DNA from: G963668185 sp965237445
Lineage (GTDB): Bacteria > Chloroflexota > Dehalococcoidia > Lucifugimonadales > G963668185
DNA: 64,000 nucleotides
Direction: 5' to 3'
Assembly (NCBI GenBank): GCA_965237445.1
Contig: OZ250142.1
Location: 2,604,001 to 2,668,000, forward strand
In this document: positions 54,512 through 63,457 of the stretch, piece by piece
Layout of the letters: the number at the start of each line of letters is the position of its first letter
Position numbering within the stretch: the first letter of the stretch is position 1
The notes under the pieces: model-generated
Seen by the model: the letters and a program-made list of their open reading frames with translations, nothing else
What the model was told of the DNA's origin: nothing
Databases searched by the model: none
Program-made: the position numbers and the translations under genes

Positions 54512-55888
54512 CTATCGCGCAGGCGCCACTGCCGCCGGTTGCTCCAGGCTTTCGAACCTGGAAACGCTGTCCTTAAAGTAAAGGTGAATCCCGCCAACCG
54601 GGCCGTTCCGGTGCTTGGATACGATTAGCTCCGCGATGTTCTCCGGGTACTGCTGCGTGGGGTTGCGCCTGTCCCACTCCTCCCGCGTGGTGTAAACATC
54701 CTCGCGGTAGATGAAGGCGACGACGTCCGCGTCCTGCTCGATGCTGCCGCTCTCGCGAAGGTCTGAAAGCATGGGCCGGTGCGACGGTCGTTGCTCGACG
54801 GCGCGGCTCAACTGTGAGCACGAGAGCACCGGGATGTCCAAGTCGCGGGCCATGCCCTTCATGGACCGTGAGATTTCGCCCATCTCCTGGACGCGATTGT
54901 CGCTCCTGCCGCTGCCAGCGATGAGCTGGAGGTAGTCCACGATGAGCAAGTCCAGACCGCGTTCGGCCTGGAGGCGCCGGGCCTTGCCTCTCATCTCGAC
55001 TATGCCCTGGATGGGCGTGTCGTCGATGAAAATCGGCAGGTCTGAGAGCGCGCCGATGGCGTCAAGTACCCGACGGTATTCGCTCTCGCTGAGGTGGCCG
55101 ATGCGCAGGAAGTAGCTGTTGACGTTGGCCTCGCTGGCCAACAGGCGCAGCGCGATCTGGTCACTGCTCATCTCCAGGCTGAACATTCCCACGGTCTGGC
55201 CGGTCATGGCAGCGTTGCGCGCGATGTTTACGGCGAGCGTGCTCTTCCCGAGGCTTGGGCGGGCGGCTATGACCAGCATGTCGGAGCGTTGCATGCCTCC
55301 ACCGAGAAGCTGGTCGATCTGGTCGAAGCCGGTCGAGACGGGCGCCAGATGGTGGTCACCGGCGACGTGAACGGCCGCCGACTCCTCCATGTATTTGTCC
55401 AGCACTTCCCTGATGTGGTGGAAGTCCCGGGTCTCCCTGCCGGTGCGGACGTTGAAGATCAGTTCCTCGGCCCTGCCCATCGTGGACTCGACGTCGGTAG
55501 TGCCCTCATAGCCGAGCTTGGCGATGTCCCCGGCGGCAGCGATGAGCTGGCGCATCACCGAGCACTGGCGCACGATGCGGGCGTACTGCTCGATGTGGAC
55601 GGACGTTGGAACCGTGGCCACGAGGTGGCCCAAGTAGTCGCTGCCGCCCGCTTCCTCGAGGCGGCCCTGGAGCGAAAGCTCGTGGGCAAGGGTTACCTGG
55701 TTTACGGATTCGTCGCGGCCGAAAAGCGAGAGAACGCCCTCATAGCACCAGCGGTTCTTGGAGACGTAGAAGTCCATCGGGAACAGGAACGAAGAGACGC
55801 GGTTGAGCGACTCGGGGTCGATCAGAAGGGAGCCGATGACCGACTCCTCGGCGTCCGGATCGTGGGGCAGAAGTCTATCTGTGTACAC
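54512..55888 (-). CDS. dnaB: Replicative DNA helicase
   Basis: 458 residues from GTG 55888, with GGAGG upstream; TTG at 55927 is an alternative. The N-terminal domain (EESVIGSLLIDPE, DFYVSKNRWCYEGV) and RecA-like domain with Walker A ARPSLGKSTLAVNI and Walker B LLIVDYLQLI are standard for DnaB. It unwinds the fork ahead of the polymerase. It heads the dnaB-dnaD-loader-HIT operon. rplI, often its neighbour, lies 4 kb further upstream. Confidence 0.93.
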   Translation of the reverse strand: MYTDRLLPHDPDAEESVIGSLLIDPESLNRVSSFLFPMDFYVSKNRWCYEGVLSLFGRDESVNQVTLAHELSLQGRLEEAGGSDYLGHLVATVPTSVHIEQYARIVRQCSVMRQLIAAAGDIAKLGYEGTTDVESTMGRAEELIFNVRTGRETRDFHHIREVLDKYMEESAAVHVAGDHHLAPVSTGFDQIDQLLGGGMQRSDMLVIAARPSLGKSTLAVNIARNAAMTGQTVGMFSLEMSSDQIALRLLASEANVNSYFLRIGHLSESEYRRVLDAIGALSDLPIFIDDTPIQGIVEMRGKARRLQAERGLDLLIVDYLQLIAGSGRSDNRVQEMGEISRSMKGMARDLDIPVLSCSQLSRAVEQRPSHRPMLSDLRESGSIEQDADVVAFIYREDVYTTREEWDRRNPTQQYPENIAELIVSKHRNGPVGGIHLYFKDSVSRFESLEQPAAVAPAR

Positions 55889-56032
55889 TCTTCGAGCGGA
55901 CCTCCGGGGAGCCCGGCCAAGGGTCAAATTACCCCGCCGAGGCGATGGGGGAAGTATGCCATGCCGGGTGTTTCATGTCACCCTGCCCGGAGACTTTTGC
56001 GTAACCTGCCGACGGTCCCCACACCCTGCCCC

Positions 56033-56094
56033 TTTCACCCTGACCCCTCGAGGGACTCGGGGCAGGCTCTAGCCCTCTCCCATCGAGTGAGAGG
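56033..56094 (-). repeat. REP-like dispersed element, copy 2
   Basis: The reverse complement reads CCTCTCACTCGATGGGAG, then GAGCCTGCCCCGAG and CCTCGAGGGGTCAGGGTG, matching the copy at 32120-32182 block for block. It lies upstream of dnaB. Confidence 0.6.
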
Positions 56095-56226
56095 TAATTT
56101 ATAGGTGCAGCCTCGCGGTCGTGCAAAGATCTCTAGCCAGGGGGCAGTGCATGCTGCGCGATCATGCTGGACGCGGCGCTCCCAGCAGGACTTGAAAAGC
56201 CGCAATTCCGGCGTTGGTGTGAAAAG

Positions 56227-56355
56227 TATGTTCCATTATGTTCCGTTATGTTCCATTTCGTAGCTGGGCACCGGTGAATTCCGGAGCTCATTTGGAACAC
56301 GTTTGGAACCTGAAAGGGGCACGTTCGGGGAAGAATGGAACACAAATGGAACACG
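56227..56355 (+). repeat. Phased TGTTCC/GGAACA element, copy 2
   Basis: Three TGTTCC(A/G)TT units at ten-base intervals open the element. TTTCGTAGCTGGG, two GGAAC units and the ending AATGGAACAC and AAATGGAACACG follow. Layout and length equal copy 1 (45216-45345), which lies in the opposite direction 11 kb away. No reading frame explains it. It lies about 340 bases upstream of dnaB. Confidence 0.75.
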
Positions 56356-56543
56356 TGGTCGGAGCTTCTTCGGCTGCGCTCAGGACCGGGCCTGGACCCA
56401 TGACTTTGAGCGCGCAACGCGACATTCAGGGGCCTAGATGGTTGCAGTGCTGGATTCATACGCATATATTAGCACGCCAGTTCTTGCAAGGCAAGAGCCG
56501 TTGATCGAAGTTAACGGGGCGGCGCGCATTCGGGAGGCCTTAG

Positions 56544-56572
56544 ATCCCTCGACTTCGCTCGGGATGACAGTT
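56544..56572. repeat. Widespread TCGACTTCGCTCGGGATGACA-type repeat, single copy
   Basis: ATCCCTCGACTTCGCTCGGG followed by ATGACA, a small hairpin-forming sequence whose minus-strand translation is VIPSEVEGS. Similar sequences are common between genes of many environmental bacteria. No second copy was seen in this window. Confidence 0.5.
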
Positions 56573-56848
56573 GGGGCGGGCGCAGCACGTTGTGATTGGG
56601 CCACTCGGGCGTTCACTTGACGAGCCGAGGAGAGGTGAACGGACACGGAGTGGTGTTATTGAAGTGGCTTCCAGGGTGCGGAGTCCGGTGTCTAACTTAA
56701 TGGCGGATGGCACGAAACTACGAGAAGGTCAGATATTTGATTGAGGCAACAGACGTGGAGGCTAGAAAGGCACTTCCGGCCTAGCGCAGCGTAATGCAAA
56801 GCAGAGCGCTCATTGACGAGGTGTGGCAGGCGTGAGATTCTCGCGCAG

Positions 56849-58108
56849 ATGATGCGCATGAGAGCGATTGTTCCGGCGGGGATGGTGTATGCCGTGGCGC
56901 CAACGGCCGCGGTGATCATGGGCGACTCGCTGATGTACGTTGTGCTGCCCGTGGCGGCGGTGGAGTTCGGGGCCGGCAGCCAGTACGGGCTATCGGCGTC
57001 GTTCTGGATTGGTCTCGCACTCAGCATCAACCGGTTCGTGCGGCTGGCCAGCAACGCGTTCGCGGCCACCCTGTACCAGTGGTTTGGCGTGCGCTGGCCT
57101 TTCGTGGGTTCGATTGTCCTCGGCGCGCTTACTACTCTCGCCTACGGACTAGGGAGCGGTCTCGTGGTACTGCTGGCGGCGCGCGCCTTGTGGGGCGTTG
57201 CCTACTCCTGCATGCGGCTTGCCGCGCACCTGATGGCGTTCGCAGTTGGCACGTCCGAGATGCGGGGAAGGCTGATGGGCTTCTTCAACTCAGGGCAACG
57301 GTCCGGCAGCCTTGTCGCAGTCACCGCCGGGGCGCTGCTGTACCAACTCACGTCGAAAGAGGTGACGTTCACTGTCCTGGCAGGCGTGGGGCTGCTGGGA
57401 GTTATTGTCGCCGTCAGAGTGCCGGACCTCAGGCCAGAGCGCGTCCGGCCAACCGTGAAGGGCCTGCTGGAGCGACTGAACGCCTGGGACCTCGCCGTGT
57501 CGAGACTCCCGGGCTATGGCCGCAGGCTCCGGCTTCCTCTCCTCTCCATCAGCCTGATGTCGTTCGCGACGGCGTTTGCGGCGAACGGCCTGGCAATCGC
57601 CACGGTGGCCCCGTACATTGCCGAGTTTGCGGACGAGAACGGAGAGTTGTTCGGCGGGCCCCTCGCCGTGGTTACGCTCGCCGGCCTGATGGTCGGCTTC
57701 AGATGGGCCTGCGACCTCGGGCTTGGAGTGCCGCTGGGGCACCTGTCGGACCGCATAGGCAGACGGGCTTCGATAGCTTATGGAATGGCTGTAATGTTCG
57801 GCTCGCTGGCATTGATGGCGCTGTTCGACTCCGCAGTCGCCGCCTTAGTCGGGATGCCGCTGTTGTTCGCGTCAGGCGTGGGAGTGGGCGCGGCCCTGGA
57901 CGCTGCGATGGGCGAGACATCGACGGATCGAACCAGAGCTGCGGCGATGGGCCGGTACGCGACGTGGTACGACCTGGGGGCGGCGCTGGGGCCGTTCGCT
58001 GGATTCCTCATTGCCGACAGGATCGGCTTCCAGGGTGGGTTTCTTGTGGCGGCGGTGCTGCTGCTGGGAACCTGGGGGTTGTACGTGGTTGCTACACGGA
58101 GGCGGTAG
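56849..58108 (+). CDS. Major facilitator superfamily transporter
   Basis: 419 residues from ATG 56849 (56858 is another choice; no strong ribosome site). Twelve hydrophobic segments in two halves, with a central loop around LRPERVRPTVKGLLERLNAWDLA. The loop GHLSDRIGRRASIAYG between helices 8 and 9 is a typical MFS A-like motif; the first half has GQRSGSLVAVTAGAL. Substrate unknown, drug or sugar exporter-like. It sits alone in the segment between dnaB and rplI. Confidence 0.85.
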   Translation: MMRMRAIVPAGMVYAVAPTAAVIMGDSLMYVVLPVAAVEFGAGSQYGLSASFWIGLALSINRFVRLASNAFAATLYQWFGVRWPFVGSIVLGALTTLAYGLGSGLVVLLAARALWGVAYSCMRLAAHLMAFAVGTSEMRGRLMGFFNSGQRSGSLVAVTAGALLYQLTSKEVTFTVLAGVGLLGVIVAVRVPDLRPERVRPTVKGLLERLNAWDLAVSRLPGYGRRLRLPLLSISLMSFATAFAANGLAIATVAPYIAEFADENGELFGGPLAVVTLAGLMVGFRWACDLGLGVPLGHLSDRIGRRASIAYGMAVMFGSLALMALFDSAVAALVGMPLLFASGVGVGAALDAAMGETSTDRTRAAAMGRYATWYDLGAALGPFAGFLIADRIGFQGGFLVAAVLLLGTWGLYVVATRRR

Positions 58109-58182
58109 TGGCTGGGGGCGGGTGAAAGTGGTCGGGCTCAGGGCTACGCGGCTCCTGACTGACCTTCCAATGCCGCAGTTAT

Positions 58183-58560
58183 CTATATGGCTGGTGTGTA
58201 CGCGAATGGGCTGTCGTCGGGTGGCATTTCGAATGGCGGCGATGTCGCGGAGATGAACACGAGCTTGCCTACGCCAATGTTACGTATGGAGTGGTCCGCA
58301 CCGGGGGGCACCAAGACAGCGGTGCCCGTGCCGACTTCCGACGTTTCGTCGCCTACAGTCATGGCGCCCTGCCCTTCCACGATCACGTAGACCTGCTCGG
58401 TGTCGGCGTGGGAATGGATGGGCTGCTAGCTTTACGGTTCGCCTTCCACCCAGGCGATGCAGACGTTGGTCGCTCCGAACTGGCCGGGTGCGAGCAGCAG
58501 GTGAGAGACCTGCCCGCCGCGTTGATTCCGTGGACTGTCTTCTAGAGGCTGGATGTGCAT
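58183..58560 (-). pseudogene. Cupin-domain protein with two in-frame stops
   Basis: ATG 58560 starts MHIQPLEDSPRNQRGGQVSHLLLAPGQFG. After WVEGEP come TAA (58434) and TAG (58428), then QPIHSHADTEQVYVIVEGQG continues in the same frame to the end. The cupin metal-binding HSH...E and the later H are intact. The two stops are substitutions, not shifts, so this is a genuine dead gene or a very recent knock-out. Confidence 0.7.
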
Positions 58561-58655
58561 AGGGAGATCCTATGGCACTGAGTGAGTTGTAGGCGCTTTC
58601 TAGGGAAGATGCAACTTCTTAGATGCACTTACTCGATGCGCCTTCTATTGCTACA

Positions 58656-60002
58656 TCAGTGAGGCGTACCTTCTCTATCCAGCAGACGAACGGCCATCCT
58701 CCAAATGCTTAGGTCCATACTGAATTCATCTGCATGTTTCAATACGCCTCTAGAGTATCGAAGAGATACGTCGTCTGCTTCTTCATTGTCGCAGATAGAC
58801 TTGTAGTGCCGATACAGATCAGATTTAGTAGCAGGGGTGCTATAACGAGACAAAGCGGAACCTAAAGGCAAGATGCATGAGGTTGCAATAAGTGTTGCCT
58901 CAAATAGTTGTGCAGTGGAGCCGTCTCGTTGTTCGCTTGCACGAAGGTGTCCACAATTGCCCTTCGTAAAGACCGCGTCTGATAGCATCTTGTCCGAAGT
59001 TCTGCCCAATATGAACTGTCTGTATTCGACCGGGGCAATCGTACGGGCAGTCCACAACTGAACCGTTGTAAATCCCGCCTCGTTAGAGATCTGAAGAGCA
59101 GATTTCAAGTTTTGAATGGACTTATCAATCTCACGAAGGCTCAACCTAGACGGTTCGAAGAATAACAGGACGCTTGATGTGGCATTAGGTGGAAAATGCG
59201 AGAGGGAGGTCCTGATGTACTGGGGACGATTAGACGTTGGCAGAGGAAGGATTTCGTCAAAGAATCGCTCAAGGTAGCCTTCTGCGTCGAATTTTTCACC
59301 ATAGAATGATCCAATTGAGTGAATTAACTCTGACTGATTCAAAGCAACTACAAACACAACGCCCTCTGTATGAAAGACATGCTCCAGCAGTTGGAGCATG
59401 TCTACTGAGTATTCAGGGCTGCATCTGTCTAACTCGTCAATCATGATTACTACCGGGCGATCTGACCATTCCATTGCTGCAGAAGACAAGAGTGAGGCGA
59501 ATTCATCTGGCGAGTCGATTCTGACATCTGATCTATCCTCGGGTTCAGGTGTCAAAATGTTACTGGCTGCTTCAATGCCTGAAGTCACAATTTGCGGAAT
59601 TGGTTCAAGTTCAGGTTGGAGGAAAGAAACAAGCTTGACGCTGCGAGAAAGTTTAGGAGCATTACACGCTAGAAAGGCACGTAGCTTCTTGTGAAAAGGA
59701 GTCCGCTTCGAACCGGTAACTTCGATTTGACTCAAGATCGCTGATGTCAGGGCACAGAATGGATCGGCATTAAAGGCCTTCCAAGCATTGAATTGGACGA
59801 CTTTGACGCCTTGATGGCGAAGATAGGCCGCCCACAATGCCATGAAAGTCGACTTGCCAGCACCCCAGCGTCCATCAATAGCTACGGCTTGAGGGCTACG
59901 GGATAACAGTGCTTCGGTACGGCTAGCTATCGCGGGCTCCAAGCCTAGCAGGTCGTACTTGAACACATCGTTAGGAGGGATACATATGAGAGGAGAAGGC
60001 AT
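58656..60002 (-). CDS. KAP-family P-loop NTPase, soluble
   Basis: 448 residues. Walker A GRWGAGKS at 44-51, the KAP signature FNAWKAF after strand 2, and Walker B VVIMIDELDRC at 184-194 with D189 E190. KAP NTPases usually carry membrane helices inside the P-loop domain; none is visible here. They are frequent in anti-phage and mobile gene sets. The gene is AT-richer than its neighbours and stands alone beside a dead cupin, suggesting transfer. C-terminal 150 residues match no family I know. Confidence 0.8.
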   Translation of the reverse strand: MPSPLICIPPNDVFKYDLLGLEPAIASRTEALLSRSPQAVAIDGRWGAGKSTFMALWAAYLRHQGVKVVQFNAWKAFNADPFCALTSAILSQIEVTGSKRTPFHKKLRAFLACNAPKLSRSVKLVSFLQPELEPIPQIVTSGIEAASNILTPEPEDRSDVRIDSPDEFASLLSSAAMEWSDRPVVIMIDELDRCSPEYSVDMLQLLEHVFHTEGVVFVVALNQSELIHSIGSFYGEKFDAEGYLERFFDEILPLPTSNRPQYIRTSLSHFPPNATSSVLLFFEPSRLSLREIDKSIQNLKSALQISNEAGFTTVQLWTARTIAPVEYRQFILGRTSDKMLSDAVFTKGNCGHLRASEQRDGSTAQLFEATLIATSCILPLGSALSRYSTPATKSDLYRHYKSICDNEEADDVSLRYSRGVLKHADEFSMDLSIWRMAVRLLDREGTPH

Positions 60003-60171
60003 GACTCACCGATTGGTACTATCGAACGTCTACACCTTGCGGGCTAAGCGGTGCACATGTATTGAATGGACGCGTACGAAGAGCCTAGCTCCTGTTATAA
60101 ATGAAGGGCTTATGCATGAGCCTTGAGGAGTGGTTTCTTAACTTAGTGGAGTAAGGGGAAGTGCTGTCGCG

Positions 60172-60726
60172 TCACTCCGCGTCTTCGTCTTCGCCAGCCT
60201 TCCCGTTCGCGTCTGGAGCGGCGTCTTCGTCCTGGTCTTCGGCTTCGACGTCGGACTTCAGCATGTCCTCGGGGTCTGTGCCTGTGGGGTAGACGAGGAC
60301 CTGAATGCCGGCTTCGACGTCGGTGTGTAACCTCACGACGATGTCGAACAGGCCTACCTCGCGGATCGGATCGGCGACTTCGACGGTGCGGCGGTCGATT
60401 TCGCGGTCGGTGAGCTCCGATAGCTTTTCGGCGACGATGGCGCTGGTGACGGAGCCGTACAGGCGGCCGTTGGCTCCGGCGCGCATCGGAACGTCGACGC
60501 GGGCGCCATCGAGGGCGCCAGCAAGGTCGCGCATGTCATGTAGGGATTTGACGCGCTTCACGTCGGCATCGCGGGAGAGCCGCTGGATACGCTGAAGGGC
60601 GCTCTTGGTAGCGGGGATAGCAAGCTGCTTGGGGATGAGATAGTTGCGGGCGAAGCCGTTCTTGACATCCTTTACGTCGCCGCCCTGGGCAACGCCTTCC
60701 ACGTCATCTAAGAAAACAACCTTCAT
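60172..60726 (-). CDS. rplI: 50S ribosomal protein L9
   Basis: 184 residues. MKVVFLDDVEGVAQGGDVKDVKNGFARNYLIPK is the N-terminal rRNA-binding domain and signature. The C-terminal domain follows a long helix. After residue 150 an acidic tail (EAEDQDEDAAPDANG) extends the protein beyond the usual length. It is commonly next to dnaB in bacteria; here the transporter and NTPase segment separates them. Confidence 0.94.
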   Translation of the reverse strand: MKVVFLDDVEGVAQGGDVKDVKNGFARNYLIPKQLAIPATKSALQRIQRLSRDADVKRVKSLHDMRDLAGALDGARVDVPMRAGANGRLYGSVTSAIVAEKLSELTDREIDRRTVEVADPIREVGLFDIVVRLHTDVEAGIQVLVYPTGTDPEDMLKSDVEAEDQDEDAAPDANGKAGEDEDAE

Positions 60727-60877
60727 GTCTTGGGACCTCTTGAGTTGGCGGGGCCGGCTGCGCTCAGAGTGTTCGTAGCTTGCCCGGCAAGTTGGAATCG
60801 CTTGGCTGTACGCGGCGAATTATAGCACGGGGAGTTTTCGCAAACCGGGTCAGTGCCGAGCGGCGTGTCCGGCGCGG

Positions 60878-61735
60878 TTAGCCGGCTCCAGCGGAGTGTT
60901 CCGATCGCGATGGCGAGCCGGCGGCGCTCCCGTCGACGTCGAGCCGGCGTTCGAGGCGCACGAGCGTTTCCTGCGTGGCGCGGATCTCGCGCAGCAGATC
61001 TTCCCGCGACACGGGCTCGTCGAGCTCCCTCAACCGTTCGACCTTCTCTTCGTCGAGGTTGTTGATGATGATGGCAATGAACATGTTGATTACGACGAAC
61101 GTTCCCACCACTACGAAGGTCAGAAAGTACATCCACGCCAGCGGATTGAAGACCATCGCAGTGTCAAGCATGTCCGTCCAGCCCTCCAGCGTGATGATCT
61201 TGAACAGCGTAAGGAGGGCGGTGCCGAGGTTGCCCCAGTTCTGAGGGTCCTGCTCATTGAAGAGGTAGTAGCCGATGATCGCGTACACGTACACGATGAT
61301 GCTCATGAGCATCAGGACATGGCCCACGCTGGGGATGGAACGCACGAGAGCCGCCACTATCAGGCGGAGCTCATTGATGGTGGAGATGAGGCGCAGGACG
61401 CGGAGCAGCCGGGCAAGCCGGGCGATCAGCGCCAATGGGCCGAGGGCCGGGATCAGGGCGGCGACGATAACCAGGAAGTCGAAGACGTTCCAGCCGTCCC
61501 TGAAGTAGCCAATTGCGCGAGGCTCAGATGCGGCCATCTTTATGACGGCCTCGGCAATGAAGATGGCGAGCAGTGCCCAGAATGCGCCTTCGATCCAGTT
61601 GCCGATGTTGCGCTCGAGGACGGCGGAGGTGCCGAGGCCGAGGAGGGCGGCGTTGAGGAGGATGACGGCGACGATGCCCAGCTCGAAGGCGTTCGAGCGG
61701 ACGAGGCGCTGGGATAGGCGCGTGAGGCGGGTCAT
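60878..61735 (-). CDS. One-domain voltage-gated cation channel (NaChBac-like)
   Basis: 285 residues with six transmembrane segments. S4 has arginines every third residue (R106, R109, R112, R115 in IARLARLLRVLRLI). The pore filter reads TLEGW (182-186), close to the TLESW of bacterial sodium channels but with Gly in place of Ser, followed by T-D. S6 ends VVINMFIAIIINNLDEEK and leads into a C-terminal coiled coil (SREDLLREIRATQETLVRLER) that would tetramerise it. It is a membrane protein; ion choice (Na or Ca) is not certain from the filter. Confidence 0.87.
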   Translation of the reverse strand: MTRLTRLSQRLVRSNAFELGIVAVILLNAALLGLGTSAVLERNIGNWIEGAFWALLAIFIAEAVIKMAASEPRAIGYFRDGWNVFDFLVIVAALIPALGPLALIARLARLLRVLRLISTINELRLIVAALVRSIPSVGHVLMLMSIIVYVYAIIGYYLFNEQDPQNWGNLGTALLTLFKIITLEGWTDMLDTAMVFNPLAWMYFLTFVVVGTFVVINMFIAIIINNLDEEKVERLRELDEPVSREDLLREIRATQETLVRLERRLDVDGSAAGSPSRSEHSAGAG

Positions 61736-61777
61736 GGCGGTGGGGCGGAGGTTAGGGTCGTGTGGTCGCCGGTGGCA

Positions 61778-62774
61778 TCAGGAGAAGCGGACCTTGAATT
61801 CGGCGGGGTCTTGGCCCGCGTGTTGGATGGCGCGGACCGTGAGGCGCAAGATGTCCTTTGCGGAGAAATGAGTCTCCACGTAGTAAGGGGGTAACTCAAT
61901 ATAGCTTCTCATAGGTTTCCCATTCTTGTGAAACGCACTTGCAGCAAGCAGATATCTATGGCCCTTTGTCAGCTGGAGGGGAACGTCCTTGTTCGTCAGT
62001 TTCTTTGTTGACAGAAGCCAACGAAATGCCTCAATCATTACGCTCTTCCACGAGCTCATTAGAACTGTGCATCCGTGCGGGAGAAGCATTGCCGCTGGGG
62101 CTTGTTTACCTGACACTGAGCCCAGGCTCGCAATCGATTCCCAGTCGTAGCTGTCTGAAGATACCCGATGAATTTCGAGCGGACGAGACGCCTCGACTTG
62201 GACTATCTCAGGGCTCTGCGCGCTAGGTTCTACGGAGATGGGCTCTGTCGCAACTGGCAGAAGCGGCGTTTGCCCTGCGAGGAGCGTGCCCTCTTCCGCG
62301 CTGCGCCTCCAAAGCGCCAACGCCTTGAGGCACACTTCAGAGATAGTATATTCAAGGAGGTCTAGCCGTATCTCCGGCTTAGTACGGTCAATGCCCGCAA
62401 AGTTGTAAACTTCCCATCTCCTACCGTCAGTTAACAGAAAGTATTTAGCCTGAGAATGTGTGGAATAAAGAATACCTTGATGCAAGCGCTTTCCCGCCCT
62501 GCAGGGGCTCGTCTAACTCTCTTGGATTCAATGATCATTGCAGGTTTGCCCTGGACCAAAAGAGCGTAGTCAGCCAGCCCATACCGTTAGGTATGCGGTA
62601 CTCTGGAATGCAACAACGCTGGGATCTTCGAGGTGTCCCAGCCGAGCTCCTCTTAAGAACGGATCGATCAAGGCATACCTTGTCTAGCGCCTCGCTCTGA
62701 CTGAGCGCGGCCTTATGCTTGACAATGCGCTGCTTCAGCGTCTCTACCAATTCGAGCAGACTATCCAGCGGCAT
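61778..62774 (-). pseudogene. HsdR_N-like (type I restriction N-terminal domain) protein, decayed
   Basis: ATG 62774 with AGGAGG six bases upstream starts MPLDSLLELVETLKQRIVKH. Several frame changes follow: pieces LIDPFLR, ELGWDTSKIP, EYRIPNGMGW and ADYALLVQGKPAMIIESK occur in different frames. From 62485 a single frame continues to the stop at 61778 (AKYFLLTDGRRWEVYNF, then LALWRRSAEEG). Together this is the DPLL-GWD-E-K-TDGRRW pattern of HsdR_N-like proteins, including the E-x-K nuclease site. Start and ribosome site are intact, so the gene was once active. The last 110 residues are a distinct unknown domain. Confidence 0.65.
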
Positions 62775-62918
62775 GTACGGCCTCCTAGCTGGAATAGGGC
62801 GGATTATAGCAGGACGGCGTAGCTGAGAATGCCGTAAGTTCGTTGACACTCGGAAGGGGCGCAAGCTAGAATCTGCCAGGAAAATCAAAGCAGTCCAAAG
62901 CGGACGGAAAGCGACGAA

Positions 62919-63233
62919 ATGCTCAGAATCAGACTCAGGCGGGTGGGCGCTCGGGGACAGCCGAGCTACAGGATAGTGGTTGCCGACAAGAGGGCCGCCC
63001 GGGATGGAGCGTTCGTCGATCACCTCGGACACTACAACCCCAGGACCGATCCCCCCACGGTGGTGCTGGACCGGGAGAAGGCGCAGAAGTGGCTTGACGT
63101 GGGCGCCCAGCCCTCCGACGCCGTGCGGCGCATGCTCGACTGGACTAAGGAACCCCAGCCTGATCCTTCGGCGGACTCAGAGCAGGCTCCTTCCCAAACT
63201 GAAGAGGGTGACTCAGAAAGCGATGAGTCGTGA
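62919..63233 (+). CDS. rpsP: 30S ribosomal protein S16
   Basis: 104 residues. MLRIRLRRVGARGQPSYRIVVADKR is the S16 signature; the tail after residue 82 is acidic and Ser-rich. GTGA overlap with the next gene shows coupling; the order rpsP-khpA-rimM is standard. Confidence 0.95.
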   Translation: MLRIRLRRVGARGQPSYRIVVADKRAARDGAFVDHLGHYNPRTDPPTVVLDREKAQKWLDVGAQPSDAVRRMLDWTKEPQPDPSADSEQAPSQTEEGDSESDES

Positions 63234-63457
63234 CCGACCTCATCCGGTACATTGTCGAATCGATCGTTAACCACCCGGACGAGGTGGAGATCGAAGAGGA
63301 GGACCGGCGGGGCCGGACCGTCTACCGGCTGTACGTCTGCCCCGAGGACAAAGGTAAGATCATCGGCCGCGGCGGCCGGATGGCCCAGTCGATCCGCGCG
63401 CTGCTGAGGGTTGCGGCTGTCAAGCAGGACGTCCGTGTCGTCCTCGAGATCGTCTGA
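63230..63457 (+). CDS. khpA: KH-domain RNA-binding protein
   Basis: 75 residues from GTG 63230, overlapping rpsP. The GxxG loop lies in KIIGRGGRMAQSIRALL. Small KH proteins of this position bind RNA and, in Gram-positives, affect cell-wall growth together with KhpB. The ribosome site lies inside rpsP. Confidence 0.9.
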   Translation: MTDLIRYIVESIVNHPDEVEIEEEDRRGRTVYRLYVCPEDKGKIIGRGGRMAQSIRALLRVAAVKQDVRVVLEIV

